From a virus, in the IMG/VR virus record IMGVR_UViG_3300037882_000734, positions 1 through 30,570 of that record: a stretch of DNA of 30,570 bases, one strand, 5' to 3'. The notes below the pieces were generated by a model. The model was not told where the DNA came from. It was given only the letters and a program-made list of their open reading frames with translations, and made no database searches. This document shows positions 1 through 6,589 of the stretch, piece by piece (the stretch's first letter is position 1; each line of letters opens with the position of its first letter). The position numbers were made by a program, and so were the translations under genes.

Positions 1-33
1 GCTGTGATGCGCTGGTTAGGACTGTATTTTATT

Positions 34-282
34 ATGAAACTCAAACGATCAATCGCAAGCTACCTAGCGTGCTCACCGAAAGCGATGGCGCACGAAATGT
101 CCGACAACGCAAAAATGTTCGCCTTCGAGGACATGCGCGAAGATGTGCTCACACTGGCAAGACTTCTTTGTGAGGCGGGCTATCCTCGGCGCGGCACCAT
201 CGAGGAAACGCAGACCATGCTGCAATTCGGCACGAAGGTGCAAGAAGTCATCACCCATGCCGAAGCCGTGGAATTGTCCTAA
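34..282 (+). CDS. Hypothetical small protein, 82 aa
   Basis: I do not recognise this protein. It is an 82-residue, mostly helical, charged polypeptide with no membrane segment. The ATG at 34 has an AGGA about 12 nt upstream. In-frame GTG and ATG codons at 4 and 7 could extend it by ten residues, and the gene might begin before the window. It lies on the plus strand, opposite to the late block, followed after 42 nt by another plus-strand gene. The opposite-strand reading of this stretch is rich in His and Cys and looks less protein-like. Moderate confidence that it is coding; no function inferred. Confidence 0.5.
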   Translation: MKLKRSIASYLACSPKAMAHEMSDNAKMFAFEDMREDVLTLARLLCEAGYPRRGTIEETQTMLQFGTKVQEVITHAEAVELS

Positions 283-324
283 CCAGTAGTTATGACGACT
301 CAATAAAGTTGCGACATTCACAAT

Positions 325-648
325 ATGCCAAAATACAAACGACTTCCTAAAAATGAGTGGAAACTTATCTCTGACAAGCTATCCAAGCGCGCCAAGCGTG
401 GATGGGAGATTCGGCACGAAATAATGAAAAATGGAGAAGTTGATGCCGACACGTTGCGCTGGCGACACCTTAACGACCGAAAAGGCAAGCGATGCGCCAG
501 CCTTTGCGATCCAGATTTTAATGTAGATGTTTCCATCCATCACTCAAAGCGGCGATCAGACAGCTACGATGTCTTCAAAGGCAGCGATCTCGTCTGCTCT
601 GGTGGCCGAGCCAAGGTTGGGCTATACCTTGGCTCGCTATTGCCGTAA
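325..648 (+). CDS. Hypothetical basic protein, 107 aa
   Basis: Not recognised. The first 60 residues are rich in Lys, Arg and Trp (for example KNEWKLISDKLSKRAKRGW), and the last 35 look less structured. The base composition of the first half is more AT-rich than the late genes. No Shine-Dalgarno precedes the ATG. The TAA at 646-648 abuts the stop of the convergent minus-strand 27-aa gene at 649, tight packing that supports both reading frames. A small nucleic-acid-binding role is possible from its charge but is only a guess. Confidence 0.5.
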   Translation: MPKYKRLPKNEWKLISDKLSKRAKRGWEIRHEIMKNGEVDADTLRWRHLNDRKGKRCASLCDPDFNVDVSIHHSKRRSDSYDVFKGSDLVCSGGRAKVGLYLGSLLP

Positions 649-732
649 TCACCACGCCATCGCCGCCCAAATCATCACCGCCAGCATTACTGCCGCCACT
701 ACGATCTTGCCGGTGAGGGTGAGCCAGCGCAT
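649..732 (-). CDS. Tiny single-pass membrane peptide, 27 aa
   Basis: This reading frame encodes 27 residues beginning MRWLTLTGK and continuing as an unbroken hydrophobic helix of Val, Ala, Met, Leu, Ile and Trp to the C-terminus. Its ATG overlaps the TGA of the upstream 78-aa gene by one base (TGATG), an arrangement that favours translational re-initiation, and its stop sits directly against the stop of the convergent plus-strand gene. It closes what would otherwise be an 80-nt gap at the end of the membrane cluster. Holin, antiholin or pinholin-like roles are possible; none is demonstrated. Confidence 0.5.
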   Translation of the reverse strand: MRWLTLTGKIVVAAVMLAVMIWAAMAW

Positions 733-968
733 CACGAGGCGTTCTTGAACACCACTGCCAGCAGCGCGGTCACAAAGCCCGACACGATCAGCCCATTGAT
801 CCATCGCACGGAGTTGCGCAACTCCAGCAGGATTTCATTCGTGCGCGCCTGCTCCATGCCCATGCGAGCCTGCTCGGAGATGATGCCGGGTTGGCCCTTT
901 GGGTCCACTCTGTCGCCGAACACGGCTTTATTCAGAAGGTCCACGTCTTTGTGCAGGTCGTCGTGCAT
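732..968 (-). CDS. Tail-anchored coiled-coil membrane protein, holin/XhlA-like, 78 aa
   Basis: The protein has a charged helical N-terminal part (MHDDLHKDVDLLNKAVFG, then an amphipathic stretch with repeated ARMGMEQAR-type heptads), followed by one C-terminal transmembrane helix at about residues 54-73 and a short KNAS tail. This layout, soluble coiled coil then tail anchor, is that of the XhlA/haemolysin-type lysis accessory proteins and some small phage holins. Its position at the end of a cluster of membrane genes fits a lysis role. The start overlaps the end of the 61-aa frame by 41 nt. The family link rests on layout and size, not on a diagnostic motif. Confidence 0.6.
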   Translation of the reverse strand: MHDDLHKDVDLLNKAVFGDRVDPKGQPGIISEQARMGMEQARTNEILLELRNSVRWINGLIVSGFVTALLAVVFKNAS

Positions 969-1113
969 GGCGATATAGTATAAGAGACCGAATTGCTCGG
1001 GCGATGAAGAACAGGAGAAGAAAGGCTTGGGCTACAAACAACCACAGCGCAATCTCCTCCGCGCTGACTCCACCAGCGGCCCATCCGGCGGATTTGGTGG
1101 AGATAGGTATCAT
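928..1113 (-). CDS. Small single-TM protein nested in the +1 frame of the 184-aa gene
   Basis: A 61-residue frame starts MIPISTKSAGW, has one convincing hydrophobic helix (about residues 23-40, LWLFVAQAFLLLFFIARAI) and ends in a basic tail. It overlaps the last third of the 184-aa membrane gene in the +1 frame, and in this stretch it looks more protein-like than the host frame. No Shine-Dalgarno is visible at its ATG. Explanations are a nested gene (as Rz1 is nested in Rz, although no lipobox is present here), a programmed or sequencing frameshift joining the two frames, or chance. The N-in/C-basic topology would suit a spanin- or holin-like helper. Confidence 0.45.
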   Translation of the reverse strand: MIPISTKSAGWAAGGVSAEEIALWLFVAQAFLLLFFIARAIRSLILYRHARRPAQRRGPSE

Positions 1114-1486
1114 GGAAAAAGGCTATTTGGGCCACGGCTACGCACGCAAGAATCGCCTCGTATCGCGTGTACACAATGTCGGTGCCTAGACCGAGATCGA
1201 CGAAGCAGAGAACGTGCGCGAGCCACGCAACCACAAGGCAAGCAGACTGGTAATACCTGCTCGGCTTTTGTGCCCAGCGCAGCAGGCTCAGGATCGTAAG
1301 CGTCTCGATCATTCCCGGCACACAGAGTTTCCATGCTCCATAGAGGTGGACGGTGACGAGATCGACCAAGGCCCACGACGCGAGCGTTGCCGCAAGCACG
1401 ATGCGACTGGCAGCACGGTCAAACGGCGTAGAGCCGATGGCCACGAGCGCAATCACAAGCACGAACAGGTAGTACCAGTCTATCAT
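932..1486 (-). CDS. Polytopic membrane protein, 184 aa
   Basis: Roughly the first 138 residues form about four hydrophobic segments (near residues 4-18, 27-47, 81-97 and 109-124) separated by short charged loops, so an inner-membrane location is likely. After about residue 140 the sequence turns into Cys/Ser/Thr/Pro-rich, low-quality translation, exactly where the 61-aa frame looks coding, so the true C-terminus is uncertain. The ATG overlaps the stop of the preceding 18-aa frame (TAATG). No catalytic motif is seen. The location in the membrane-gene cluster makes a holin-type or envelope-modifying role plausible but unproven. Confidence 0.55.
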   Translation of the reverse strand: MIDWYYLFVLVIALVAIGSTPFDRAASRIVLAATLASWALVDLVTVHLYGAWKLCVPGMIETLTILSLLRWAQKPSRYYQSACLVVAWLAHVLCFVDLGLGTDIVYTRYEAILACVAVAQIAFFHDTYLHQIRRMGRWWSQRGGDCAVVVCSPSLSSPVLHRPSNSVSYTISPCTTTCTKTWTF

Positions 1487-1542
1487 TACTTGCGGACTGG
1501 TTTGCCACCCTTGCGGGAGGGCTTATCTGGTTTAGCAGGCAT
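1486..1542 (-). CDS. Possible 18-aa basic peptide, or readthrough tail of the 62-aa gene
   Basis: The frame MPAKPDKPSRKGGKPVRK is Pro/Lys/Arg-rich and ends TAATGA, giving a one-base overlap with the ATG of the 184-aa gene. It is in the same frame as the upstream 62-aa gene and is separated from that gene's TAA (1561-1563) by only six sense codons (PQPTQP). It could therefore be a separately started micro-gene, a readthrough extension giving the 62-aa protein a strongly basic tail, or non-coding linker. No Shine-Dalgarno precedes the ATG. Confidence 0.3.
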   Translation of the reverse strand: MPAKPDKPSRKGGKPVRK

Positions 1543-1560
1543 TGGTTGTGTGGGTTGCGG

Positions 1561-1749
1561 TTAGCGGGGAGCGGATGCTTCCCGAAGGTAGTCGGCGGAC
1601 GTGCGGGACGCGAGGCGTTGGAGGTCGGCGAAATCGGCGTCGGTAAGGGGCTTGTCGCCAGCATTTTTAAGCGCGATCAACTTTACGATAAGCTCGACGA
1701 CAGACGGGCCGTGAGTAATGATGAGCGAGATGATGGTAGAGGGGTTCAT
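1561..1749 (-). CDS. Small membrane-associated phage protein, 62 aa
   Basis: The first 30 residues are hydrophobic with sparse charges (ISLIITHGPSVVELIVKLIAL). The remainder is a helical soluble segment ending SADYLREASAPR. The ATG overlaps the stop of the lipoprotein gene upstream in an ATGA, so translation is probably coupled. It has the length and layout of small proteins that often sit beside phage lipoproteins and holins, but I know no named family. A peripheral or single-pass membrane protein of the lysis cluster is the most likely reading. Confidence 0.6.
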   Translation of the reverse strand: MNPSTIISLIITHGPSVVELIVKLIALKNAGDKPLTDADFADLQRLASRTSADYLREASAPR

Positions 1750-2099
1750 TTTTGGTAGGCCGCAACAGCGTTGATTAGGTCGGTGGCAATTGCCAAGATG
1801 TCAGGACTGGCTACGGATGAAAGGTCTGCTTTTACCGTGCGAATTGCCAGCTTGTAGGCGGGCAAGAATCGGTTGTCGTGCATGTCCGCAATCCGCTCCC
1901 ACTGAGCAGGAGTGATTTGACCCTGAAGCCGCATCTTGGCGGCCGACTCCATTGCAGTGGATACAGTTTCGCCAACGGCCTTGAGTGTCTTGACCTGAAC
2001 AACTCGCTCAACGGGCGGCGTGGTGCAGCCGGTCTGAACGGTAAGCATTCCGCCTAAAAGGAAAGCGGTTGCGATTATGGATATGAGTCTGGTTTTCAT
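1746..2099 (-). CDS. Phage lipoprotein, 117 aa
   Basis: The chosen start is the ATG giving MKTRLISII. It forms an ATGA overlap with the upstream gene's stop and puts a classic signal peptide at the N-terminus; the longer frame would bury it. The signal sequence ends in a lipobox (VQTGC, Cys about residue 25), predicting cleavage by signal peptidase II and lipid anchoring. The mature part is alpha-helical, Ala-rich, with SPDILAIATDLINAV near the end. It could be an outer-membrane spanin partner or a superinfection/envelope lipoprotein. At this size it is longer than typical Rz1, and the 35-aa lipoprotein nearby is the closer Rz1 look-alike. Confidence 0.75.
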   Translation of the reverse strand: MKTRLISIIATAFLLGGMLTVQTGCTTPPVERVVQVKTLKAVGETVSTAMESAAKMRLQGQITPAQWERIADMHDNRFLPAYKLAIRTVKADLSSVASPDILAIATDLINAVAAYQK

Positions 2100-2419
2100 G
2101 AGGGTTTTTTCGCTGAATTGGTGTCGGTTGTTTCGCTCGGCCTCGGCCACGGATTCGGGAACGGCACCTTGTCATGCCAGATTATGACCCGCTTGAGGCC
2201 GTTTCCAATTGCGGACAATACAAGGGCCGCAACCGAGATGGATAGTTGCTGGATAGGCGTGGAGCCAATGCCAAGATCAGTCGTGGCCTGCGTTGCGCCT
2301 ACGCCTACGCCGACTACTGAGCCGCCTCCGAGACCCGCGATGAAGCCGTTGATGAACTCAGTGATGGCTTCACCGATCCAGTATTCAACGGGGCCGGGGC
2401 GGTATTTCGGGAGGTTCAT
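2096..2419 (-). CDS. Two-helix membrane protein, holin candidate, 107 aa
   Basis: There are two hydrophobic segments: a Gly/Val-rich one around residues 22-47 (containing FINGFIAGLGGGSVVGVGVG) and one around 58-80 (LSISVAALVLSAIGNGL), followed by a basic, Pro-rich cytoplasmic-looking tail (KRVIIWHDK, then PFPNPWPRP). The size and two-helix layout resemble class II holins. Genes on both sides encode lipoproteins and are joined by ATGA overlaps, as expected in a lysis cassette. No unique holin motif exists to confirm the call. Confidence 0.6.
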   Translation of the reverse strand: MNLPKYRPGPVEYWIGEAITEFINGFIAGLGGGSVVGVGVGATQATTDLGIGSTPIQQLSISVAALVLSAIGNGLKRVIIWHDKVPFPNPWPRPSETTDTNSAKKPS

Positions 2420-2523
2420 GGCGTAGGAAATGCGGGATGGTTAGGTCGAAATATAGGGCCTTCTGTTGGCTTAGTGGCACAACCACACAGCAATATGACT
2501 GCTATAACAAGCAGCTTCTTCAT
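2416..2523 (-). CDS. 35-aa Pro-rich lipoprotein, Rz1-like outer-membrane spanin candidate
   Basis: This short frame encodes a complete mini-lipoprotein: MKKLLVIAVILLCGC is a basic-then-hydrophobic signal with a lipobox Cys at residue 15 (LCGC), followed by a 20-residue Pro-rich mature peptide ending HPAFPTP. It has a strong Shine-Dalgarno (GGAGG, nine bases before the ATG). It overlaps the 165-aa gene upstream and the 107-aa gene downstream by ATGA at both ends, filling the gap between them exactly. Small size, lipobox and Pro content match Rz1-type o-spanins. No obvious i-spanin is paired with it. Confidence 0.7.
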   Translation of the reverse strand: MKKLLVIAVILLCGCATKPTEGPIFRPNHPAFPTP

Positions 2524-3017
2524 CCCGCAGACCCTCCAAATACAGACGCTTTCTCAATGGGGAGCAATGAGGTTTCGGAGGCGTCACCAAATTCATAAAA
2601 GCGAAGCGTGTTCTCGGGGTCGATAAACCAGCAGATGCAGTGAGGGCCAGTGCGGCCCCTATTCTCGGGTCTCCCCTGTGCGGAGTAGAGCAATATGCCA
2701 GCGGCTAATCCGCCGCGATTCAGACCGCCTTGCACGGCCTTTAGCCAGTTACCTACCATTGCCCACACCCACAAAATCAGCGATGCGTTATCGCAATCCC
2801 CGGCCTCCGGCACCCACTTTGGAATGCGAACAGTCTTGCCACCGCCAACATCATAGTAGGTTACGAGTTCAGGGGGCAGCGAATCGAGACAAGCGTTTGC
2901 GATGGCCTCGATCTTTTGCTTCGTGATCGGCTCGTAGTTATTGTCTAGTAATAGCCAGCCAGAGCCGACGTTGATGCCGTTCCGGTTGAGTGTGAGGATG
3001 AGTTCAGCGCGGGTCAT
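2520..3017 (-). CDS. Putative Cys-His hydrolase (transglutaminase/papain-like), endolysin candidate, 165 aa
   Basis: The central motif EAGDCDNASL puts a Cys at residue 75 at the start of a hydrophobic helix (ILWVWAMVGNW). It is followed by GPHCICWFID (His 126, Asp 134) and RFYEFGD (Glu 142). This Cys, then His on a strand, then an acidic residue is the order of papain/transglutaminase-fold enzymes, some of which cut peptidoglycan or amide bonds. It lacks a signal peptide. It precedes the lipoprotein and holin-like genes, so an endolysin role is attractive because no lysozyme or amidase motif is seen elsewhere in the window. The start has a strong GAGGAG site seven bases upstream. Function is inferred only from residue pattern and context. 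Confidence 0.45.
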   Translation of the reverse strand: MTRAELILTLNRNGINVGSGWLLLDNNYEPITKQKIEAIANACLDSLPPELVTYYDVGGGKTVRIPKWVPEAGDCDNASLILWVWAMVGNWLKAVQGGLNRGGLAAGILLYSAQGRPENRGRTGPHCICWFIDPENTLRFYEFGDASETSLLPIEKASVFGGSAG

Positions 3018-3276
3018 TGGCGGTCTCCTCGGGGGCAGGAGGCGTGTATGGCACCCACTCGCCTTCGCTGGTGATAACGAGGGCTGGGTTAGACTCGGTG
3101 CCGCCTGTCACGGCGGCAACGGGCTCATCCCACAGGATAGCGAACTGTGTGCCATCGGAGAATACGCCGGACCATGACGAGCCGTTGGCGTTTTGGGTGG
3201 CGCGCAGATGTTGCATCACCTGCTGGTCAAGCGCGGCGGCTTCGGCGTAGGTGGGGAGGATGAGGTATTGGTTCAT
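3004..3276 (-). CDS. Small protein downstream of the tail fibre, 90 aa
   Basis: Not recognised as a named family. The first 50 residues look like a compact alpha/beta fold (MNQYLILPTYAEAAALDQQV, then SDGTQFAILWDEP), and the C-terminal third is Pro/Glu-rich and probably flexible. It begins in an ATGA overlap with the stop of the 717-aa fibre gene and ends 14 bases inside the next gene. Small proteins directly after a fibre gene are often fibre-assembly chaperones or fibre-tip subunits; that reading is by position only. Confidence 0.6.
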   Translation of the reverse strand: MNQYLILPTYAEAAALDQQVMQHLRATQNANGSSWSGVFSDGTQFAILWDEPVAAVTGGTESNPALVITSEGEWVPYTPPAPEETANDPR

Positions 3277-5426
3277 GCGGCGAGTTCGTCTTTCCAGATG
3301 TTAGCGCGGATAGGGATGATCTCGCAGATGCGCGGGATCGGCAGGCTTGGCGTGGGCGCGGTGAAGGCGAAGCCGCCGGAGATTGACCACTTGCGGGCGA
3401 GGTATTGCTGGACGGCTATAACTTGAGCCGCTGTAAGCGATCCGTAGGATACGCACTCAGAGAACGTAATGTTACCAAAATTAGCCGCTGTTGAAGCGCC
3501 GGATGCACCGATAGTAATTCCATTGGGAACTCCTGCCCCAGCGTTTCCGGTAGTAGCGGTTAGCTTATTCGCCTGAAGCGATGAAGACGCCCCATTGACA
3601 ATTTCCGTGAAAATGAAATTAGTGTTTAGTGTGAAGTCTGTGTTCGCGGCAACCGATGAACCGGCGCTCATGTTAAGCTGTGGCGTGCTAGTAGTCTGGA
3701 TAATCGCGCCAGTATTTGCTGCCGAAGCTCCATCCCAAAGATAATCGCCGGATGTCCATGTGATATGTGAGCCAACGGTTAATCGAGAGACTGGTTGTGG
3801 CTGCGCAAACGCCGCCGCCTTCAAGTAGTCGTTGGAGCCGTCGAAGTAGAGGCAAGTGCGGGTGACGATGGTGGAGCCGCCGTTGAGGGTCCATGTCTCT
3901 CCGCTGGGGGATGCTACGGTCGTGCCGGATGTATATCGGGATGCGTCGAAGTCGGCGGCAAGCGTGCCACCGATGCCATTATAAATCTTAACCGAATATA
4001 TTTTGCCTGTGAATGGCTGTAATGCGCCAGCCGGTTCGCGCCCTATTGATAACTCAGACGTGCCGACATACAGGCTTGTTACCCCGGCATTTACAACGGG
4101 CGCACCCAACTGAGTCCATGAGGCTCCATCTGTGGATGTATAAAAGGTCGTGGTGTTTCCGCCCGCGCCATTGTCAGCATCCAGCGTTGCTCGCAGGTAA
4201 ACATCAGCTCCCGAGGCGGTTGGAAGCGCTGCGGTGGACACTCCTCCAATAAACGCACCGCTCCCGGTTGGGTTCCAAAAAAGTTGCACACCACCCCCAG
4301 CAGTGAGTCCGAAGAAATATGAATAATTTCCAGTAATCCATTTTGCTGCTATAGTCTGGACAGAGCCAGGCGCATAATTTCGTGCGGCAACCTTGGCTAT
4401 TAATTCAATGTCTCCAGCAATGTCGAATGAGGTTTGGCTTGGTGCAGAAATAGATATGCTTGTGCCTCCATTAAACCATCCGTAGTTCGTCCCGCTCCAC
4501 GGCAGATAAACCGGCTGCTTCGCCACCGTCCCCTGATACAAATCCCGCGCACCGCAGATTCGCGCACCGGTATCGCCGGAGGTGTTGATCGTGACGGTGG
4601 CGGCGTTGCTGCTGGACTCGGTGAAGCTGGTGGCGAGCTTACTAGCGGTGGCGAAGTTGGCGTCGAAGACGAGGGTGCCTGAAATCGTTCCTGTTAGTGT
4701 GGCTCGATATACGACGCCTGCGAAATTACCGGAAACCCCACCTGTAAATGAGCCAACAGCTAAAGCGTTTGCACTGTTTTGAACCGATGTTGGCGCGCCA
4801 CCAACGACCGTGCTGCCAAGTTGTGACCAAGTGCCAAAGGTCGTTCCAGTGTAGAACGTGACCGTGTAGCCAGCCGCTCCATTGTCAGCGTCAAGGGTTG
4901 CGCGCACTGATCCGCGAGACAGGTCGGTGAACGATACCGCTGCCGTTGATGTTGCGGACAATGTCGCTGCGCCGGTGCTCCAGTACAGCGTAAGCGTTCC
5001 GCCCGTGTTAAGCTGAAGTGCGTACTCCATGTTGGCCGGAACCACCGATGTTCCCTTGGCTATGAGTAACTGATTTCCGGTCGGAGTGTAATCATTCGCC
5101 ATGATGTCTGTGGCTACGTCAATATCCGCCGTAAAAGATACCGCCGCACTATCCGGCGAACTCGCATAATTCCCCGCCACCCCATTCAGCGCCAGCACGT
5201 TGACCGAGCTGTTGCCGGATTTGTCGGCCACGAGCGCAACGCGATTGGAGCCGTCATAGATCAGCGACGATAAATCGCTAATGTCATACCAAGCCGCCAG
5301 CCCCGTGATCGAGCGAGGATCAGAGATGCCCTGAACCTGCTGCCCCGTAAACGGTGCGCCGGTCGCAGCGAAGCCCGAGACCGTCAGCGCAACCGCTAGA
5401 ATCAGCCGTGTGAGTAGTGCGCGCAT
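3273..5426 (-). CDS. LamG/concanavalin-like fibre or adhesin with signal peptide, 717 aa
   Basis: It opens with a convincing Sec signal (MRALLTRLILAVALTVSGFA, then ATGAPF). A long beta-rich, Gly/Ser/Thr/Ala-rich body follows, with two related jelly-roll-type units (about residues 105-270 and 330-490). Each contains the same RATLDADNGA motif (near 175 and 412), then TFYT, W-x-QLG, and a strand ending the unit. This pattern fits LamG/concanavalin-like carbohydrate-binding domains. A third beta segment fills the C-terminus, with a possible YLARKW helix near the end. In a T7-like order this is the receptor-binding fibre position. A signal peptide on a virion protein is odd; a periplasmic or secreted phage adhesin is the alternative. 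Confidence 0.7.
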   Translation of the reverse strand: MRALLTRLILAVALTVSGFAATGAPFTGQQVQGISDPRSITGLAAWYDISDLSSLIYDGSNRVALVADKSGNSSVNVLALNGVAGNYASSPDSAAVSFTADIDVATDIMANDYTPTGNQLLIAKGTSVVPANMEYALQLNTGGTLTLYWSTGAATLSATSTAAVSFTDLSRGSVRATLDADNGAAGYTVTFYTGTTFGTWSQLGSTVVGGAPTSVQNSANALAVGSFTGGVSGNFAGVVYRATLTGTISGTLVFDANFATASKLATSFTESSSNAATVTINTSGDTGARICGARDLYQGTVAKQPVYLPWSGTNYGWFNGGTSISISAPSQTSFDIAGDIELIAKVAARNYAPGSVQTIAAKWITGNYSYFFGLTAGGGVQLFWNPTGSGAFIGGVSTAALPTASGADVYLRATLDADNGAGGNTTTFYTSTDGASWTQLGAPVVNAGVTSLYVGTSELSIGREPAGALQPFTGKIYSVKIYNGIGGTLAADFDASRYTSGTTVASPSGETWTLNGGSTIVTRTCLYFDGSNDYLKAAAFAQPQPVSRLTVGSHITWTSGDYLWDGASAANTGAIIQTTSTPQLNMSAGSSVAANTDFTLNTNFIFTEIVNGASSSLQANKLTATTGNAGAGVPNGITIGASGASTAANFGNITFSECVSYGSLTAAQVIAVQQYLARKWSISGGFAFTAPTPSLPIPRICEIIPIRANIWKDELAA

Positions 5427-5429
5427 GGC

Positions 5430-5975
5430 TTAGAGTGAGCTGACCCAGCTTGCTACCACGTCGGAGTCATTCGACCCGAAACAGATCAACGACAACACCC
5501 CGACCTTGCTTGCCAGCAGCGTGGACGGCGCCACCGAGCCTACCCAGACCCATGTGCCGGGGAAGGTGAGCGTGCGGTTGGAGCCGTCGCCTACAACCCT
5601 GACGGTAACATACTGACCAGCCGCTTTGGCCGAAGTAGTGAATGTGATATTACCAGTGAGCGTGACGGTTTGCAGCGTCTTCGTCATCACAATGTCAGTG
5701 GTAGCCGAGTAGGTCGTGGTGTTGGACGTGGCGATATACAGCAATGCGGTCGATGTGGCCGAAAGAGTGAGGCTTGTAAAACTGGGCGAGTCCTCTGTCC
5801 CTAAGCCAATGCCGGATTGAAACGAGGGGAGCGACGCCGAAGTAATAGCGTTCTGCGCCGGAACATTGACTTGTATATTCCCCGGGCCCGGATTCTTGGC
5901 CTGAGACAGAATGAGGTCATTGGGTGCAGCAAAAAGGCCGACCGAAAGCGCGAGCATTAAAAGCAGGTATTTCAT
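5430..5975 (-). CDS. Fibre-like beta-rich protein with signal peptide, 181 aa
   Basis: I start it at the ATG giving MKYLLLMLALSVGLFAAP; a TTG codon seven residues earlier would only obscure this signal peptide. The mature part is Ser/Thr-rich and beta-repetitive, with segments like DSPSFTSLTLSATSTAL typical of phage fibre shafts. It ends in a compact domain (QYVTVRVVGDGSNRTLTF, then VASWVSSL) common at tail-fibre tips. It lies 3 nt before the 717-aa gene, in the same unit, and is divergent from the plus-strand zinc-cluster gene. No Shine-Dalgarno is evident. Probably an adhesin or a fibre partner. Confidence 0.6.
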   Translation of the reverse strand: MKYLLLMLALSVGLFAAPNDLILSQAKNPGPGNIQVNVPAQNAITSASLPSFQSGIGLGTEDSPSFTSLTLSATSTALLYIATSNTTTYSATTDIVMTKTLQTVTLTGNITFTTSAKAAGQYVTVRVVGDGSNRTLTFPGTWVWVGSVAPSTLLASKVGVLSLICFGSNDSDVVASWVSSL

Positions 5976-6058
5976 GGTAGTTAAATGCGTGCGCAAACCA
6001 TTGCCGTAGTCACGCGCAAAATGCTTGTCCGCAACAGTGACAACGCTACGATTGACTC
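5976..6058. promoter_or_regulatory. Divergent intergenic region with a TTGTC/GACAA inverted repeat
   Basis: These 83 bases separate the only divergent gene pair of the central window, so they must supply at least one transcription start for the plus-strand gene. An imperfect dyad, TTGTC at 6025-6029 and GACAA at 6039-6043, is visible. No convincing -35/-10 pair can be read by eye on either strand. A promoter or operator is inferred from gene orientation. Confidence 0.3.
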
Positions 6059-6589
6059 ATGCCGCTAGTCTTCGATCACCCATCAGTTCCGCCAGCCGGA
6101 TTCGATTTCAAAGACCCGTCCGGCGTGACCATCAATGCGCCATCCGCCCGCAAGCTGATCGAGAAGATAGCCCAGTTCAGGTTGGCGAACGGGAAGCCAA
6201 AGGGAAATCCGCACGCCGAGGTAGAGGCCGACTACCGCGTGCGCTACCCGTGGCTCGTATCTAAGGTCGGGGCAACTCCAGAGACGCCGGAAGACCCTGT
6301 ATCAAAGTGGCTGAATCGGGCGTGGAAGTCGCCAATCAAGGAGCGGGAGTTCGCTGACTCCACCGTGATTGAGGAGCGGCTTTCGATTTGCAAGGAATGC
6401 GAGCATTGCGTCACCCATGTCTATGCGCCAGAGGCCAAAAGGCGGATGGCGATCCTTGGCTGCGGCCGAGTCACCAATATGTCTGCGTGTTCCGTGCATC
6501 ACTGGCCGGTCGGGCTGGCGGCCCTGCATCAAACACACGACACGCCGCTTCAAGTCGATGGCTGCTGGGTTGCACGGAAGTCGCCTTGA
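6059..6589 (+). CDS. Zinc-cluster phage protein on the opposite strand, 176 aa
   Basis: The N-terminal half is charged and helical. The C-terminal half carries a cysteine cluster CKECEHC (111, 114, 117), then LGCGR (135), MSACSVHHWP (144, with His 147/148) and a last Cys at 169. This spacing suggests a zinc-ribbon or treble-clef structural site. Proteins of this kind with Cys clusters near the C-terminus occur near tail genes in many phages, but I know no assigned activity. It is the only gene on the plus strand inside the late block. It ends 40 nt inside the 3' end of the HTH gene on the other strand, so the two genes converge and overlap. Confidence 0.65.
   Translation: MPLVFDHPSVPPAGFDFKDPSGVTINAPSARKLIEKIAQFRLANGKPKGNPHAEVEADYRVRYPWLVSKVGATPETPEDPVSKWLNRAWKSPIKEREFADSTVIEERLSICKECEHCVTHVYAPEAKRRMAILGCGRVTNMSACSVHHWPVGLAALHQTHDTPLQVDGCWVARKSP

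Noticed and set aside
1419-1664. 81-aa minus-strand Pro/Ser/Arg-rich frame
   Set aside because: It overlaps the 62-aa and 184-aa genes in another frame, is low complexity and has no start signal.
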